DNA of 64,000 bases, from assembly GCA_944474755.1 (NCBI GenBank), contig OX104119.1:41689927-41753926 (forward strand). The letters run 5' to 3'. Each line of letters opens with the position of its first letter. The first letter of the stretch is position 1. The position numbers and the translations under genes are program-made. Source of the stretch: Limnoperna fortunei. Lineage: Eukaryota > Mollusca > Bivalvia > Mytilida > Modiolidae. Under the pieces are notes generated by a model. That model did not search any database, was not told where the DNA came from, and was given only the letters and a program-made list of their open reading frames with translations. Shown one piece after another: positions 33,396 to 45,716 of this stretch.

Positions 33396-34029
33396 TATTG
33401 GATTCAAGCACTCTTAAAACGTAGGACTCCATTCGTGTTTCGTTTGTTTACGATAAAACTCAATTCATGCATCAAAACAGGTTATATACGATATTAAAAA
33501 TCCTAGTGTGTCGATTTCGTATCATGTGTGCACGAAATAAATTGTGTAACACGATTAGGAGACGTGTTTACACGCTCAAATGCACGTGATAATGTTATCG
33601 GGGCAGATACGTTAAGTTGCCTTAAAATTAGCCTCTAGATTTCAAACAAATGTGTTGTTCTAAATTAACTTTCAATGTTCGCCTAAATATACAATTAAAC
33701 AAATGTGTCTTATTTTCTTGCAATTGTATAACACAAATCCTGAACAAAGATTATGATATAAAATCCATATCGCAATACATATGTTTTTATTTATCATGAT
33801 TTTTTTTGTTTTAATCATAGTCTCGTTTGTCCCTGACTTATTGTCTGTGGAAAATTCCTCGATATTTTCAATTATTTTTTTACAAGAGTTACAAGGCGAT
33901 GTCTTCAAAACTATCTTTGAAAGAAGAAATATTTTTGATATAATTTATGTTCCGAAGAAACACGATGCTTTACAATAATTTACTGTCAGTCTGTTGAATC
34001 TAAGACTCAGTATGACATACACAATGTCA
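33396..34029. other. intron sequence, nothing recognised
   Basis: Overlapping open frames on both strands at 33,672-33,978 are hydrophobic by base composition and show no domain. Confidence 0.3.
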
Positions 34030-34575
34030 CAATTTAAATATATATATATAAGTATCGGGATCGCCAACATGATGCAACAGCATCAACAAAAAAAATAATA
34101 TGTTAGTCTAGAGGATTATGCAACGATACAAATAGAGTTGTTTCTACTATAAAATAAATGTATAAATATATTATATATATAAAGGGTCTAAAGAACGCTA
34201 CCAACCAGTATACTTATTATGTATCGGATCGACAAACATGACGATACAGCATACACAAAAAATAATTTAAAAGTCTAGAAGATTATGCAACGATACAAAT
34301 GACGGTGTCTCTGTCAAAACCATAGACACAGACTGACCAACAAATGGCGTTAGTCAAAGAGTGTCTATATAAATAAATAACGTTTAAGTCATAAAAATAT
34401 TGATCTTGAACCTTCTGACTTCAGCTGAACTTAAAACTTATATATATTGCCTTTCCCATCCGCTACCCGGGGATTGAGCTTTCAATTGGCTCCGTTCAAA
34501 TATTCCAACAAAATGTCATCAAACTACCAAGGTGACAAATTAACTACGCTGGACGCAGTGAAAGCTCATAAACAA
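34030..34575 (-). mobile_element. hammerhead-type repeat, second locus, decayed
   Basis: Same family and orientation as 21,361-22,095. The phrase 'gtctagaagattatgcaacg' occurs at 34,275 and a shorter version at about 34,112, showing head-to-tail partial units. At 34,540-34,575 the ribozyme position is only a remnant (ctacgctggacgcagtgaaagctcat, given here in two parts by position): the core is gone. Confidence 0.6.
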
Positions 34576-35454
34576 TGTAGAAAAAGTCGGTGAAGTAAGT
34601 TCAGAACTCAGTTCTAAAAACTACTCAATTAATGATAAGAGAAAATTTTATTTGTGATGTATAAGTCAAATGCACACTACAACGCTCCAGAGAAAAGAAT
34701 GATTATATAGCACGTGATCTGCATATACGAGGTTACTATAGGTCAGATCAGTATTTAGGACGCTTACAAACTATATGCAACCTAACCTATGCAACAAACT
34801 ATAAAAAATCTTAATCATCAAATACATTTTAGGTGCATAAATTTGCACTCAATAGTCATTGTATTGTCGCAGTGATGCGATTAACTTGATAATTTTGGTT
34901 ATAGAATTTAGTTAAACATTGCCACCTTAACTTGGAAGTTATGCCAAATTTTAATGGTATCAACAATTTTATCAGAAAAGTAAGGTAAAAGAATAAATAC
35001 ATTTATGTTTTTATGGATAAACACTCCAGATACATTTGTCTTCCCATCTAACGATATTGAATATTCATTCTGTTCTTGTCATGTCATCACAAAATTACGC
35101 ATCTAAATTGTTAACACGACCATAAACAATGTGGCAAACGTGATCATCAGAATGTTTTTATATCTATTTTAATTTTGTTTATAGTTTGTACTTTGTTTAC
35201 GAATTTAATCAAATGAAGATGTAATCTGTGGTTTATAAAACATTCATACGTTCAAATGTATATAATAGCTTAATGTGAGGGCATGTAAATTTTTCATTTA
35301 TCTTCACTCCATCACTTGAATGACGTTACATCTTAATTAGTTTAATATGATTGTACATTATGGTGTATCTAACAAATGTCATTATTGCCTGGGCTTGTCT
35401 GAGTTTAGGTAGTTATTAAACTCCTATTGATCTCATGTTCGATAACACTAAGGT
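34576..35454. other. intron sequence, nothing recognised
   Basis: AT-rich, no LRR-type or transposon-like frame seen. Confidence 0.35.
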
Positions 35455-35645
35455 TGCGTGTAGGAGTACCAATAAGTATAGGGTTTGCTAGGCTCCGATC
35501 TGAATTGACAAGGATTGCTAGTTTGTCAAACAATAGTAATGTTTTTATTGGATACTTGGTCGCCCCCCCCCCCCCCAATGCAAAATGGACGTCAAGGTTT
35601 TGCTGAAGGTTTTGTTAAAATTGGCGCTAAATCGCATTAAAAAAT
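35455..35645 (+). repeat. degenerate SINE copy with a C14 run
   Basis: Carries 'ctgaattgacaaggattgc', then 'tttttattgga', a run of 14 cytosines at 35,563-35,576, 'tggacgtcaaggtttt' and 'ttggcgctaaa' in the SINE body order. It ends directly before the LINE. Confidence 0.55.
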
Positions 35646-35819
35646 AATCGTTACAAGAATGAAAAATATGAGTGTATTGCCAGTTTTGTATTTATATTTA
35701 TAGTGTTGTATTCAGAAGAAGTTCTTTCATTTTGTGTGGTGTATTTCGTTATTTATTCTCGGATTGCCGAGATTTTTGGTGGATTGTGTTTCGGTTTATA
35801 AGTTCATTTTTGTTTGAAG

Positions 35820-37327
35820 ATGGCGTCGCCATTATTTTCCAGTGTAGTAGCTAATGTTAAGTCTACTCAGTTGTTGTCGGTCGTTGCCTTAGGCAATAGT
35901 TAGATTTCTACCAAGGACAATAGGAACCTTAAGTTAATCAAGAGGACAATGCCGTCCAAGGTAGGTGTAAAATCCGTGCCCCAGGCTAATGTTAGTAATC
36001 TTGTAAATTCGCATGGAGAAAGTCCAAGATTAAAAAGTTCTGCTTTGTCAATCGGAAATAATGTAGAGTTTGCACGAAATAGTGTAGTATCTGAACAGAA
36101 CGATGACATGCCGTCTTTTGGACATAAACCGTTCGGTTTTGTGTCAAGGAAACATGGAGTAAAGTTAACCAACAGACAGTCATATTTCTATTGAGCAATA
36201 CGTTGTTGCTATTGCTACTATTGAAAAGCCTGAAAATATAGTGGCTGCCTCTCTTGTAGTGTTCCTATCCAACCTTGAAGATGTAGAAATCTTGTGTTCT
36301 AATGGCCTTAGTATAGGTGATGAATTTATTAATGTTCAATGTTTAGTTAAAATCCCCAAAAAAGTAACTTTGTCCAACTGCCCTCCTGTTATTTCCGAAT
36401 GACTTACTGGAAGATTAATTGATGCGTTATGGCCGCATCATTTCTGACATTAAGCCTATTGCACTAGGCATCAAAATGCCGGCTCTTAAACATGTAAAGT
36501 CCTTCAGAAGACAAGTTTCCCTTATTCTCCACCCCTGTGTAGTGTTACCAGAATATTTTGATATGTTCTACCAAAGACAAAACTACAGAATATTTCTTAA
36601 TGGTAATGTACTTTGTTTTAAATGTAAGCATACTTGACATATTAAGAATAGATGTCCAGAGAATAAATCTACAGCCGATAACAACAAGTCAGAATCAATT
36701 ACAGATATCCCATTTACGGCTGAACCAGCTCCGCTAACTGGGACAGCGGGACAGTCTGTTACCTTAGACTCTGGAGTCCATGACTCTGCATCTAACACCC
36801 CAGCCAATGGTGCTACAATGGCAAAGTCTGGGAAATTTACTGTTGCTAATATCATTGTTGGTCTGCACACCCCTGTTGAAAATCTGGAGAATGATCAACT
36901 GCCAGCTAAATCTGCAGTTAAGAGGAAAGCAGCAGACAATATTGACTCTATTATTACTATTAAATCCCCTACAACGGCTAAAATTGCAGATGTATTACCC
37001 CCACCATCCCCTTGTGTTCTTAACACCAATGAAGACGAAGATATAGACATTGAGTCTATATCCTCTGATTTGTCAGAACAAAACCTATCACAAATAGTAG
37101 TAGATACTGAGCACAAATTATCAACTGAGGAGCTGGATAGACTTCTTGTGGAACCTAAAAGTAATAAAAAGCCAGTTGAAAAATGCCTAGAGTATACCAC
37201 CAACCTCAGGCAACTAGGACAAGATTTTATTGACCTTCGACGCAACCCTGAGTTCTCTTCCCAGCTGAAAGCCCGTCTAAATAAATTGATAAAGAAATCA
37301 AAAACCTACCTAAAAACTTATGCTTAA
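35820..37327 (+). pseudogene. LINE ORF1 (gag-like RNA-binding protein), broken
   Basis: It starts at 35,820 in a good context (gaagatggcg) with MASPLFSSVVANVK. The middle part reads LMRYGRIISDIKPIALG and then LKHVKSFRRQVSLIL, matching the Tx1-group ORF1 block (RYG.l...IK.I.LG...LKHV...RRQV). A zinc knuckle follows at about 36,619-36,655, C-x2-C-x4-H-x4-C (CFKCKHT stop HIKNRC), in which the glycine codon before the histidine has become TGA. The last 169 codons (36,818-37,327) are open and end LKTYA. Frame changes occur near 36,180-36,190 and 36,400. In life it would bind the element's RNA. Confidence 0.75.
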
Positions 37328-37410
37328 AGATTAAATATATCTAAGTCAAAGGGTATTGTCCACTTATTTATGCATTTTTGTTCTGTATTTTTATTACAAT
37401 TACAATTGTA

Positions 37411-40400
37411 ATGTCCGGTTTTTCGATAGTTTCCCTGAACACTCAAGGTTGTCGTGACTCTTTTAAAAGATATTTTATATTAGATTCTTTGAAATCTAGA
37501 TTAAATGTGGACATTTTTCGTCAAGATACACATACCATTCCTTCTGCTGAAGGTATATAGAAAATGATATGGATAGGAGAAGTAGTGTTCTCTTATCTCT
37601 CAAATATTTCTGCGGATTGGCGATATGTTTTTCAAATAATTTAGAATATACTATTCTATATCATAAAGTTATATTACCCGGTCGCATTTTACATGCTATT
37701 ATCAAATTACAGGAGCAAAATGTTTATTTGTTGAATGTCTATTCCCCCACCTGTCCCAAAGAAAAACTTTTTGAAATGTTTAATACACCATTTGAATCAA
37801 CTTGATCCTTCCTATCCAATATTTCTTGGAGGTGATTTTAATTGTACTGCTTATCCTTCCATAGATAGGACAGCAAATGTTGAACCCCACCCCCACTCTT
37901 GTAATGAATTAAAAATATTGTTAAGCGTTTCAAATTTATTGATACGTTTTGTAATATTCATCCCTACGATAAAATATATTCTTGGTCGAGAAATGACGGT
38001 ATCGCCGCAAGACTTGATCGAATTTACATCTCCAAACATTAGAGTCAGTTCATCAGATCATTAGAAATAAAAGAATGTACATATTCTGATCACGATTTAG
38101 TTCATGTTTACTTTAGAGAAATTCAAGGTGAACACAAGAGTGCATACTGGTATTTAAATAGATCACTTTAAGTTGATAAATCGTATATTGATATGATTAA
38201 TAACTATTAGATTTCTTGGCGATTACAGAAATCTGAGTTGAAGTGTATTCAAGATCGTGGAAAATACAAAATAAAGGAACTTTCGCAAGAATTTTCCATT
38301 AAAAAGAATTATGATTTTAAACGTAAATTTAATAGTTTGCAGTTGCGATATTCAATTATTAAAATCAAATTCTGCCGCAAACCCTGATATCAATACCATT
38401 TTAATTGAGAAACAACATCAGATGTCTCGTATTCAGGCCCATGGTGCTAAGGTACGTTCAAGGTTCAAATCTGTAAATGATGCAGATAAACCTACGAAAT
38501 ATTTCTTTGACCTTGAAAAGAAACGTGGTACAAAGAAATTATTATCCCATTTAACATTGCCAGATGGCAGTATAACTGATTCAGATCACGAAATAAGAAC
38601 CCTTGCCACAAATGTTTACTCTGACTAAGTGAAATCCAAAAAGAAACATTAGATAGTGTTATTAGTTACGATGAATTGTCCTCTGCCGTTGATGTATAAT
38701 AATAAATCCCCTGTTATTGACCGGTTGCCTTGTAAATTTTATAAAACCTTTTGGAACGTCGTGGGAAAAGATATGCACGAAGTTATTGTTACTTCTATTG
38801 AAGAAAACAGACTTCCACTTTCGTGCAGAAGAGCCGTTCTGACGATGATTCTGAAAGTAGTTTGTTGAAAAACTGGAGACCAGTGTCTCTTCTCAGTCTT
38901 CTCTCTTGCGACTATAAAATATTTACTAGAGCTTTCTCGCTTAGACTCCGTACCTTTCTAACCAATATATTAAATATCGATCAAAGTTATTCTGTTCCCG
39001 CCGTACATATACTGTGAAATACTTTTTATTCTTGGGGTATCAATTTTAGTGGTTTTCGTGGAGGCCTCAGACCACGAAATTAAAATCCAATGAAGAATAT
39101 AACTTCATTATCAGATCGGAACTTAGGAACAACGATCTGAAAATGTCCAAGATTGTTCATTTATTTGTAAATGTAATTTAGGGTTTTGTGGTTCGATCCA
39201 TACTTCATTTTTAGCTCAATATCCATCTGAAATGATTATGTAAGCAGTTTTATGTTCGAATTGTGTTTTTATTAAATGTTGGTATCATTTAATTGTAAAT
39301 AGTTCGAAGAAACATCGACTTCAGGTCAAGGTGTGGAGATATAAGGTGTTCATTTTCGCTGTGAAAAGTAACAAACTGGTATCGAATTTATTAGTGTGGT
39401 TGCTCATTTGAACCTAAATAAAATAATATAATAAAATATTTAAAAGATAAGCTTTATTTTATCTTCATTAGTACATTTCAATGACACATCATATTTCAAA
39501 CGGGTGTTGTGCTTACATGAAACCGATCATGGCACAAATGACAGTTAATAATACCTTTGTAAGAGTAGTTTATTGTTACTCAACACCTGGAGTGACAAAA
39601 TGACCGTCGGCTAGAAATGCTTCTTTTGATAACAATTAGAGAATTAAAAAGACTCAAAGTATTGTTAATTGCAATTAATCGATTTATATATTACCGAGTT
39701 TATAATTAGCTATTGATTTCTGTCTTGTTAATGCTAATATTAGGATGCAAGTAATTAAATTTCTTTTTTATTAAAAGTATGATGTATTTTTATTAAAAAA
39801 AAACCACAATCTTGACTAATGAACACTGTAGTGTACAGTCGTAGCCATGTGCGTCAACAAACAGCATGTTATGCAACTGTTTTGTCTTCTTTATATGTTG
39901 ATATTTATTATCAAGAGTGCAAAGGATTTTGTGTTCATTTATTTTCAGTTTTTTGCATTTTCGCAAACGTCAGTCAACGAATTTAAGAACCCACGAACAT
40001 ATAAAATTTCATCAAATTACGAAATTTGATGCCCACGAAGAAAAGAACTTCCACAGTAAGTGATAATATTGGTTTTATTTCTACGTGTTAAGCTAATCAG
40101 GAAAATATCCCCCTTGCTATTGTTTCCCTTGACCAGGCTTTTGATCGTGTTCATCATGGTTATTTGATGAAGACATTAGAAGCCTTCGGTTTTGGCGATT
40201 ACTTTATATCCTTTATAAAAACTATTTATACAGATGTACATACTTTACTTAAAATTAATCAATCGTTATCGCCTCCCTTTCAATTTAAGAGAGGTATACG
40301 ACAAGGATGTCCCTTGTCTTGTAAATTATATGTTATTTGCCTTGATCCTCTTTTGCACAAACTAAGGTCAAAAGACGGCTTATCAGCCTTTGAACTTCCA

Positions 40401-41350
40401 TTATCTGATGGTAAGAAAAGTTGTTTATCTGCATATGCATATGATTTGGATACTCTTTGAACGCAGGACTCTCATTTTCAAAGGTTGTCTTTCTGGTTAG
40501 ATATATATAAATTAATTTACAAAAGACTGAAGGTTTGTGGGTGGGAAGTTGGAAAAATAGAAATGATTGTCCACTTGATCTCAAGTGGAATAATAAAGGC
40601 CTTAAAGTTTTGGGCACTTTTGTTGGAAACAATAGGGATTTTTATAAACAAAACTGAGAAGGGATGGAGGAGGATATTACTGTCAAACTTGTTGGGTGGA
40701 AACCATTTGCTTGTGGTTTGTCACTTATAGGACGAACTCTTGTAATTATTTTACAATCCGCGTCAAAATTGTGGCATCGATTAAAATCCGTGGCCGTGCC
40801 CGACGAAATTATTAATGCCATTCAAAATAAATTTATAGATTTTCTATGGCAAGGAAAACATTGTGTTTCCAAAGAAATGTTGTACCTTCCGTATGTACTG
40901 GTGGACAGGGTTTGGTTCATATTTTGTCTTGAATTCGTGATTTTCTAATTCAATTTATGTATCGATTTTTTACATTAATGAATGGTGAAGATTTTCACCC
41001 TTGTCAATATTTGGTAAATATGTTTTTGTCTACTGTTTCTAACTTGAATTATGATATACAATTGTTACTACTTGATGGGGATTTTCAGTATCCTAACATC
41101 TCAAGCTTTTATCAAGATTTAATAAAAGCCTGGAAATATTTTGAATCATCTAGAATGAAAAAAGATGATACCTCAGTTGCAGACGTTTAAGAAGAACCTT
41201 TGTTCTTTAATCCTTTATTAGTTAACCCTAAAACCGAACAACCTTTTTATTTTGAAAATTTTGTAATTACGGGTATAACAAAGATTAAAGATCTTTTTGA
41301 TACTAGTCTAATAAGAAAATGTACTGCAGAAGATCTTGATGGCATAATAA
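37411..41350 (+). pseudogene. LINE ORF2 (endonuclease and reverse transcriptase), broken
   Basis: The endonuclease begins MSGFSIVSLNTQGCRD. FRQDTHT stands where the catalytic Glu box (QETH) is expected, so E is replaced by D. GGDFNCTAYPSIDR lies near 37,830-37,870 and YSDHDLVHVY near 38,081-38,110. In the RT, LSCDYKIFTRAFSLRL lies before the insertion, and SLDQAFDRVHH (motif A, two residues shorter than usual), RGIRQGCPLS (motif B) and SAYAYDL (motif C) after it. Motif C, normally YADD, has Tyr in place of the first catalytic Asp (40,434-40,445), which abolishes activity. C-terminal fragments follow to about 41,600 (LIGRTLVIILQSASKLW, IDFLWQGK). Confidence 0.78.
39012..40056. mobile_element. 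TA-flanked DNA element inside the LINE RT
   Basis: The ends are imperfect inverted repeats, CTGTGAAATACTTTTTATTC at the left and, inverted, CTGTGGAAGTTCTTTTCTTC at the right, continuing with 'gtgg/gtggtatcaatttt'-like sequence. TA dinucleotides flank both sides (39,010-39,011 and 40,057-40,058). Removing the element and one TA restores the RT reading frame across the join (VHI to SDNIGFI), which fixes the borders. It has no transposase ORF, so it is non-autonomous. It inserted after the LINE. Confidence 0.85.
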
Positions 41351-41821
41351 GCATTCGCGCCGAACGCTGTATATAACAACATCTTGTTTTACTATGGTCG
41401 TCTTTTCCTCCGGAGTGGAGTAAATTGATAAATAGTTTTTTAGATAATAATATTGATATTGGTGTAGCATACCGACATTAGAATCGGATGAAACATATGT
41501 TGCATTCTTTGCAACTGCATTTTATTCCAATGTCTTTAGTTCAGATGTACACTGCATTTATAAAATTGTTTGTCAAAAATCTATCATACGACAGTTTTAG
41601 TTTTCAGGACATTTTGTAATTTCAAAGTCAGTTGATGCAGATGATAATTTTAATATAAAATAAAAGCAACTGAAGAATTCCAATTTCTCTTACTGTCAAT
41701 TGTACATGTATAAAACATAGGTACATGTATATCACTTTGAAGTGCAACAGATGATAGATGTTGAAAATACCATTCTTTAAGGTACTGTCATCCATCAGTG
41801 TAAAAGTCATGAAATTGACAT

Positions 41822-43390
41822 CTCAATATACTGATAATTTTTTTCCTTTCAACTGTTTTAACTGTTTTGTGAGTATTTGTGCGTAGTACATGCAGCACTT
41901 TGGACCAGAACAGAAAAGCCAGCTATGATCATCTTCTTCCCTGTTTAAACAATTGAAAACATGAGAAATAAGAGCAGTCACTTGGAAGAAAATAAGAACT
42001 TACATTTCGTATAATAGTCTGTAAAGTAGAAATTCTTTATGTGTATCAAGTTTATTCCCTATTATTCAGTCAACTGCATCTCTTTATTGTTCAATAATTT
42101 TAATTCAAAGTTACAAATTGATTAGCACCTTTAATCATAGCCAATGAACCAAGTTTACAAGCTTTCCCTATGCTGTTATAAATCAAGGTACATGTATTTA
42201 TCTAAACAATGGTCACATTCTAGATGTAAACCATATTAAGTATTGTGAATAAATATTAAAATGCAATTTTTTTTAAAACTGCATGTCACTGCACTTTGAG
42301 CAAAGCCTTTTCAATTCTTGATTATTAATATTACATTTTAAATACTTTCACACAGAATATAAGAATGCATCTATGAGGTGAGGTTACTTTTAAATAACTA
42401 TCCACTTTATGAAGATCTATACAAGTTGAAACTTTTATTTACGAGATACTTAGTACATTTTACTTTACATTACCACATTCCACTTACAAAGTTGGCATCA
42501 TGTTAAACTCATCTAATTTGAACAGAAACTTGGAACTTTTGAAAATTGCTTCTCCACACAGGGTCACCAACTTGACTCGGCGATGCACAAATGATATCTA
42601 TAAATCCGTCTTTGATATTGTGATATGTTCAGCCATCTGAAATGAAATTGTTGGTCATGTTAATTTATACATGTATTAAGTGACTTTAATAACTACAAAA
42701 CTATTTTATTTGTAGTATTGATTTTCACATACCTTTTTCGGACAAATAATTTTTAAAAATCTTTGCCAGTATTTAGAAAAAAAAATCCACAACTTAAATT
42801 TTTTGTGACAGTCAACCAAGCGATGAATGACGATTAAAACTGGAGCAACAGGATGTAGGATGAATAATTAATGTCTACCAGTAGTTTTATTGATGGTTTT
42901 TGTCAAATGTTTAATATTAATTCCGCCTATCATCTCCTAACCACGTTAGTAGATGTTTATACTAGTACTATTTTACTGATACTATGTTGAATGTTTATCA
43001 TATGTAATTCTCCTCCTCTTTTTTCTTGTTAAAAAACTCGTGCCTTATTGTGAAAAAAGTCCATATTTTCGTATATAATTTACGTACTGACCTTTCTATG
43101 CTGCCGTTAAGTTTTGAACATCTGTTTACTTGATTCTCTATAAGCAATATCAAAAGCAGACCAACATCTCTCAATTCAATTAAATAGCGCGATGACGATT
43201 TGTTCATCTTTCTCTTCATTGGAATGTAAATGATACAAATTGAAGTGGAAAGAATTTCCCAAACGCTTTTGGAAGAACGGCAACGCAATCCTTTTCTTTC
43301 TCTAAACAATCCAACATAATTCTTTGAGTTCTCAGGTACTAAAATAGTTGTAAAACTTTTCAGACCGCAAAACGCATCGGATATCGCCAT
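41822..43390 (-). other. candidate spliced minus-strand gene of unknown function
   Basis: An ATG at 43,390 in strong context (gtcaaaatggcg) opens a frame reading MAISDAFCGLKSFTTILV. A consensus donor (AAAG|gtcagt) lies at 43,092, phase 2. An acceptor (atttcatttcag) at 42,637 leads into WLNISQYQRRIYRYHLCIAE and a stop, giving a complete protein of about 123 residues. Further exon-like pieces follow: a donor gtaagt near 42,489 and an acceptor (gtttaaacag) at 41,941 before a frame reading EEDDHSWLFCSGPKCCMYY with a stop at 41,822. The exact model is uncertain. It lies between the LINE's RT end and its presumed 3' UTR, on the other strand, and could be a host gene captured there, a non-coding transcript or chance. 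Confidence 0.3.
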
Positions 43391-43559
43391 TTTGACAGTA
43401 AAGCCTAGTGTGATATACAAACCAGTATTTGATTGGTCGAATCACTCAACTGGAACTGAAATTTGATTGGAAGATCAAAATTAAAAATTTTGACCCCTGT
43501 AATGGGATGTCGTTAGGTCTTACAACGCAGCGACCAATAACAAAAAGGGGGGAGCATGA

Positions 43560-43920
43560 AAGATTTAATTTTAATTAGATTGGTACCAGTCCATGTTGAC
43601 TTTGATCATTCGGACAAAGTCATTTATAGGTTTCTCTAGGTTAATGTTAAGTATGTAAAATATTTAATGTTAAAGTTTAAACTGGCTTGTATCAGTTTAA
43701 ACTGACTTTACTCACAAGGACAAAGTCTTTTGGTTTATAAACTTTCTATCGCATTGTCATTGTGTATTTGGCTTTAATGATATCATTATATCTATTTTCA
43801 AAATTGTTACTTAAGCTTGTCAAAATAATGTATTTGTTAGGTTTATATGTTATGTATAATGAATTTTTGATGCCTTGTTAAACTGTGATATAATGTTTTA
43901 ATCAATAAAGGGTATTGAAA
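43560..43920 (+). other. probable LINE 3' UTR
   Basis: Non-coding stretch ending in 'ttttaatcaataaagggtat', with a poly(A)-signal-like AATAAA just before a run of TTC repeats. Its position after the Tx1-like LINE and its 3'-UTR character suggest it is that element's end. Direct homology cannot be shown from one copy. Confidence 0.35.
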
Positions 43921-43977
43921 ATTCAATTCTTCTTCTTCTTCTCCTTTTTCGTCTTATTATTGTTATTATTATTTTTA

Positions 43978-44077
43978 TTAAGGTCTTTCCCACTTCCAGT
44001 GGAAAGACCTTATTGTATTTCTTCTGATTATTAAGGTCTTTCCCACTTTCATTGGAAAGACCTTATTGTATTTCTTC
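43978..44077. repeat. two hairpin repeats AAGGTCTTTCC...GGAAAGACCTT
   Basis: AAGGTCTTTCCCACTTCCAG followed by TGGAAAGACCTT forms an almost perfect hairpin. It is repeated once, after 'attgtatttcttctgattatt'. The same half-palindrome (gggaaagacct) closes the 1-kb units at about 46,281 and 47,338. Confidence 0.8.
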
Positions 44078-44079
44078 TG

Positions 44080-44117
<38 letters not shown>
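44078..44117. repeat. (ATT)n microsatellite
   Basis: About 40 bases of uninterrupted ATT repeats that open the first 1-kb repeat unit. Shorter (ATT)n runs open the next ones at 46,325 and 47,380. Confidence 0.9.
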
Positions 44118-44119
<2 letters not shown>

Positions 44120-44205
44120 TTTCTTCTTGTTCCGCCCCTTTTCGAAAGCCCATCAATTTGAGAGTTCGCGACATATCATTTCGAAACTTTGGATTATAGA
44201 CCTGG

Positions 44206-44309
44206 GTGCCGTTTCATAAAGCGATCGCTAATTAACGTGCTCGTTATCCCATGCAATTTAAATGGGATAACGTGCACGTAAAGCTAACGATCGCTTTATG
44301 AAACGGCAC
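44206..44309. mobile_element. 104-bp palindromic MITE, copy 2
   Basis: Same palindrome as 32,535-32,638. It is flanked on both sides by CCTGG. The homologous unit B shows the unoccupied site (gacctggac near 46,420), which proves insertion and a 5-bp target duplication. Confidence 0.92.
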
Positions 44310-44545
44310 CCTGGACTTTATTCTCTATTCGAGACTGCGTTTTGCAAGTCGAATACTTTTTACTGACAGAGTTATCTGCCCAAACACCGAAAACCTTGTT
44401 ATCAGAACAACTCAGAAACTATAAAATTTAGAGAAAAACTGAAAAGTGAGAAATGTTAAGGAACTTTTGAGACAACTTTGTGCCATAATTTGGCCAAAAA
44501 ATTTTGTCGAGCGAAGGCGGGCGGTATACCTTGAATTTTTCATGG

Positions 44546-45716
44546 TCTAAAACTAAACTTTATGAAGAACTTGGTTGGGAGCCTCTTTATAAGAGAAGAG
44601 AAAAACATAAACTTATATTATTATATAAGATTATGCACAATATTTACATGATATTGTACAACCATTTACAGTCAATATTCATAACTATAATCTGAGAAAT
44701 GCTATTTCAGAGAGTAATTTTAGAATTCCTTTTTGTAATTCTGTATCTTATGATAAGAGTTTTATTCCCAACACTTTTAAACTTTGGAATAATCTTCCAG
44801 AGTCAATTAAAACAAGTCCCTCCATTGAAATATTTAAGAAAAGGTTAAAATCTGATGTAATGGCTTGTCCTGAATATTTCAATGAAGGAAATAGAAAAGA
44901 AAATATAATACTCTGTCAGATGCGAAATGATGCCAGTAATCTGAATAAACACTTACTATGTCATCATTTATCTGATAGTTCTGCCTGTCCTCGTTGTAAC
45001 CATACAAATGAAGATCCCAGCCATTTTTTCATGTATTGCCCCTCTTATAGTATTCAGAGACAAAATCTTCTGAATGCATTTGCAACTTTAAATATTGACT
45101 TTAACATTCAAAATATTTTATATGGCAGTCCAATTTGTAATAATGAACAAAATAAAACTTTGGTCCTGTCTGTGCATGATTTCATAAAGGGAAGTAAAAG
45201 ATTTATATAATTAATTGGTTAATTAATTAATTAATAGTAATACAGGTATATAAATGAATAATAATTAATATTATTAATGCATTTATCAATCGAGAGCACT
45301 AATGATAATTATGATGACTAAAATATTATGTGTTATTTCTCTATTTTGTTTGTATATATGTTTGTTCTGTGATCTATCATCTATATTTCCTTCCTATTTT
45401 TTTTTCTCATGTACTCGAAAAGCCACAGATCTCATATTCCATATCCTTGCTTTGCATCTATCTACATTTGGTTATGATATATACATGTAAATTATTAGAT
45501 AATTCTTCTTTATTTTCCTTATTAATAATTACAAAGAAACATTATAATAACTGAGATTTTTGGCTTACAATAGAATTTGAGTTGTCTTTCTTTGACTTAA
45601 TTATGACATGTCTGTGCCATTGTTTGATGTTACCATGGAGAGGATATATATAGGTTTGGTCCTGCTATCCAATCCAATTCATGTATTTCATGAATAAAAT
45701 ATGTTTAAATCAAATC
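44546..45716 (+). mobile_element. 5'-truncated non-LTR retrotransposon (3' end) with 12-bp target duplication
   Basis: It is flanked by AATTTTTCATGG at 44,534-44,545 and 45,717-45,728; the empty site can be inferred from unit B. Inside are the C-terminal pieces of a non-LTR ORF2: LGWEPLYKRREKHKLILLYK, then a frame with NTFKLWNNLPESIK. At 44,860-45,210 comes a C-terminal domain with CPRCNHTNEDPSHFFMYCP, the C-x2-C-x8-H-x4-C finger usual at the end of such ORF2 proteins, ending in FIKGSKRFI. A 3' UTR follows and ends in an 'aataaaatatg...aaatc' tail. The frame is mostly open, so it is younger than the Tx1-like LINE. Confidence 0.85.

Larger units (their letters stand above)
35660..41600 (+). 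mobile_element. Tx1-like LINE (non-LTR retrotransposon), degraded
   Basis: A plus-strand element with a 5' UTR, a gag-like ORF1 (from 35,820) and an ORF2 with an apurinic-type endonuclease followed by reverse transcriptase (from 37,411). The order and the ORF1 type (gag-like with a zinc knuckle) fit the Tx1 branch of the L1 group. Both ORFs carry many stops and frameshifts. The RT is split by a DNA transposon at 39,012-40,056. The C-terminal end after about 41,600 is missing or replaced. A plausible 3' UTR is found at 43,560-43,920. Confidence 0.8.

Noticed and set aside
44860..45210. Host gene encoding a cysteine/histidine finger protein
   Set aside because: The finger, the position before a poly(A)-like tail and the flanking target duplication identify it as the C-terminus of a non-LTR retrotransposon ORF2.
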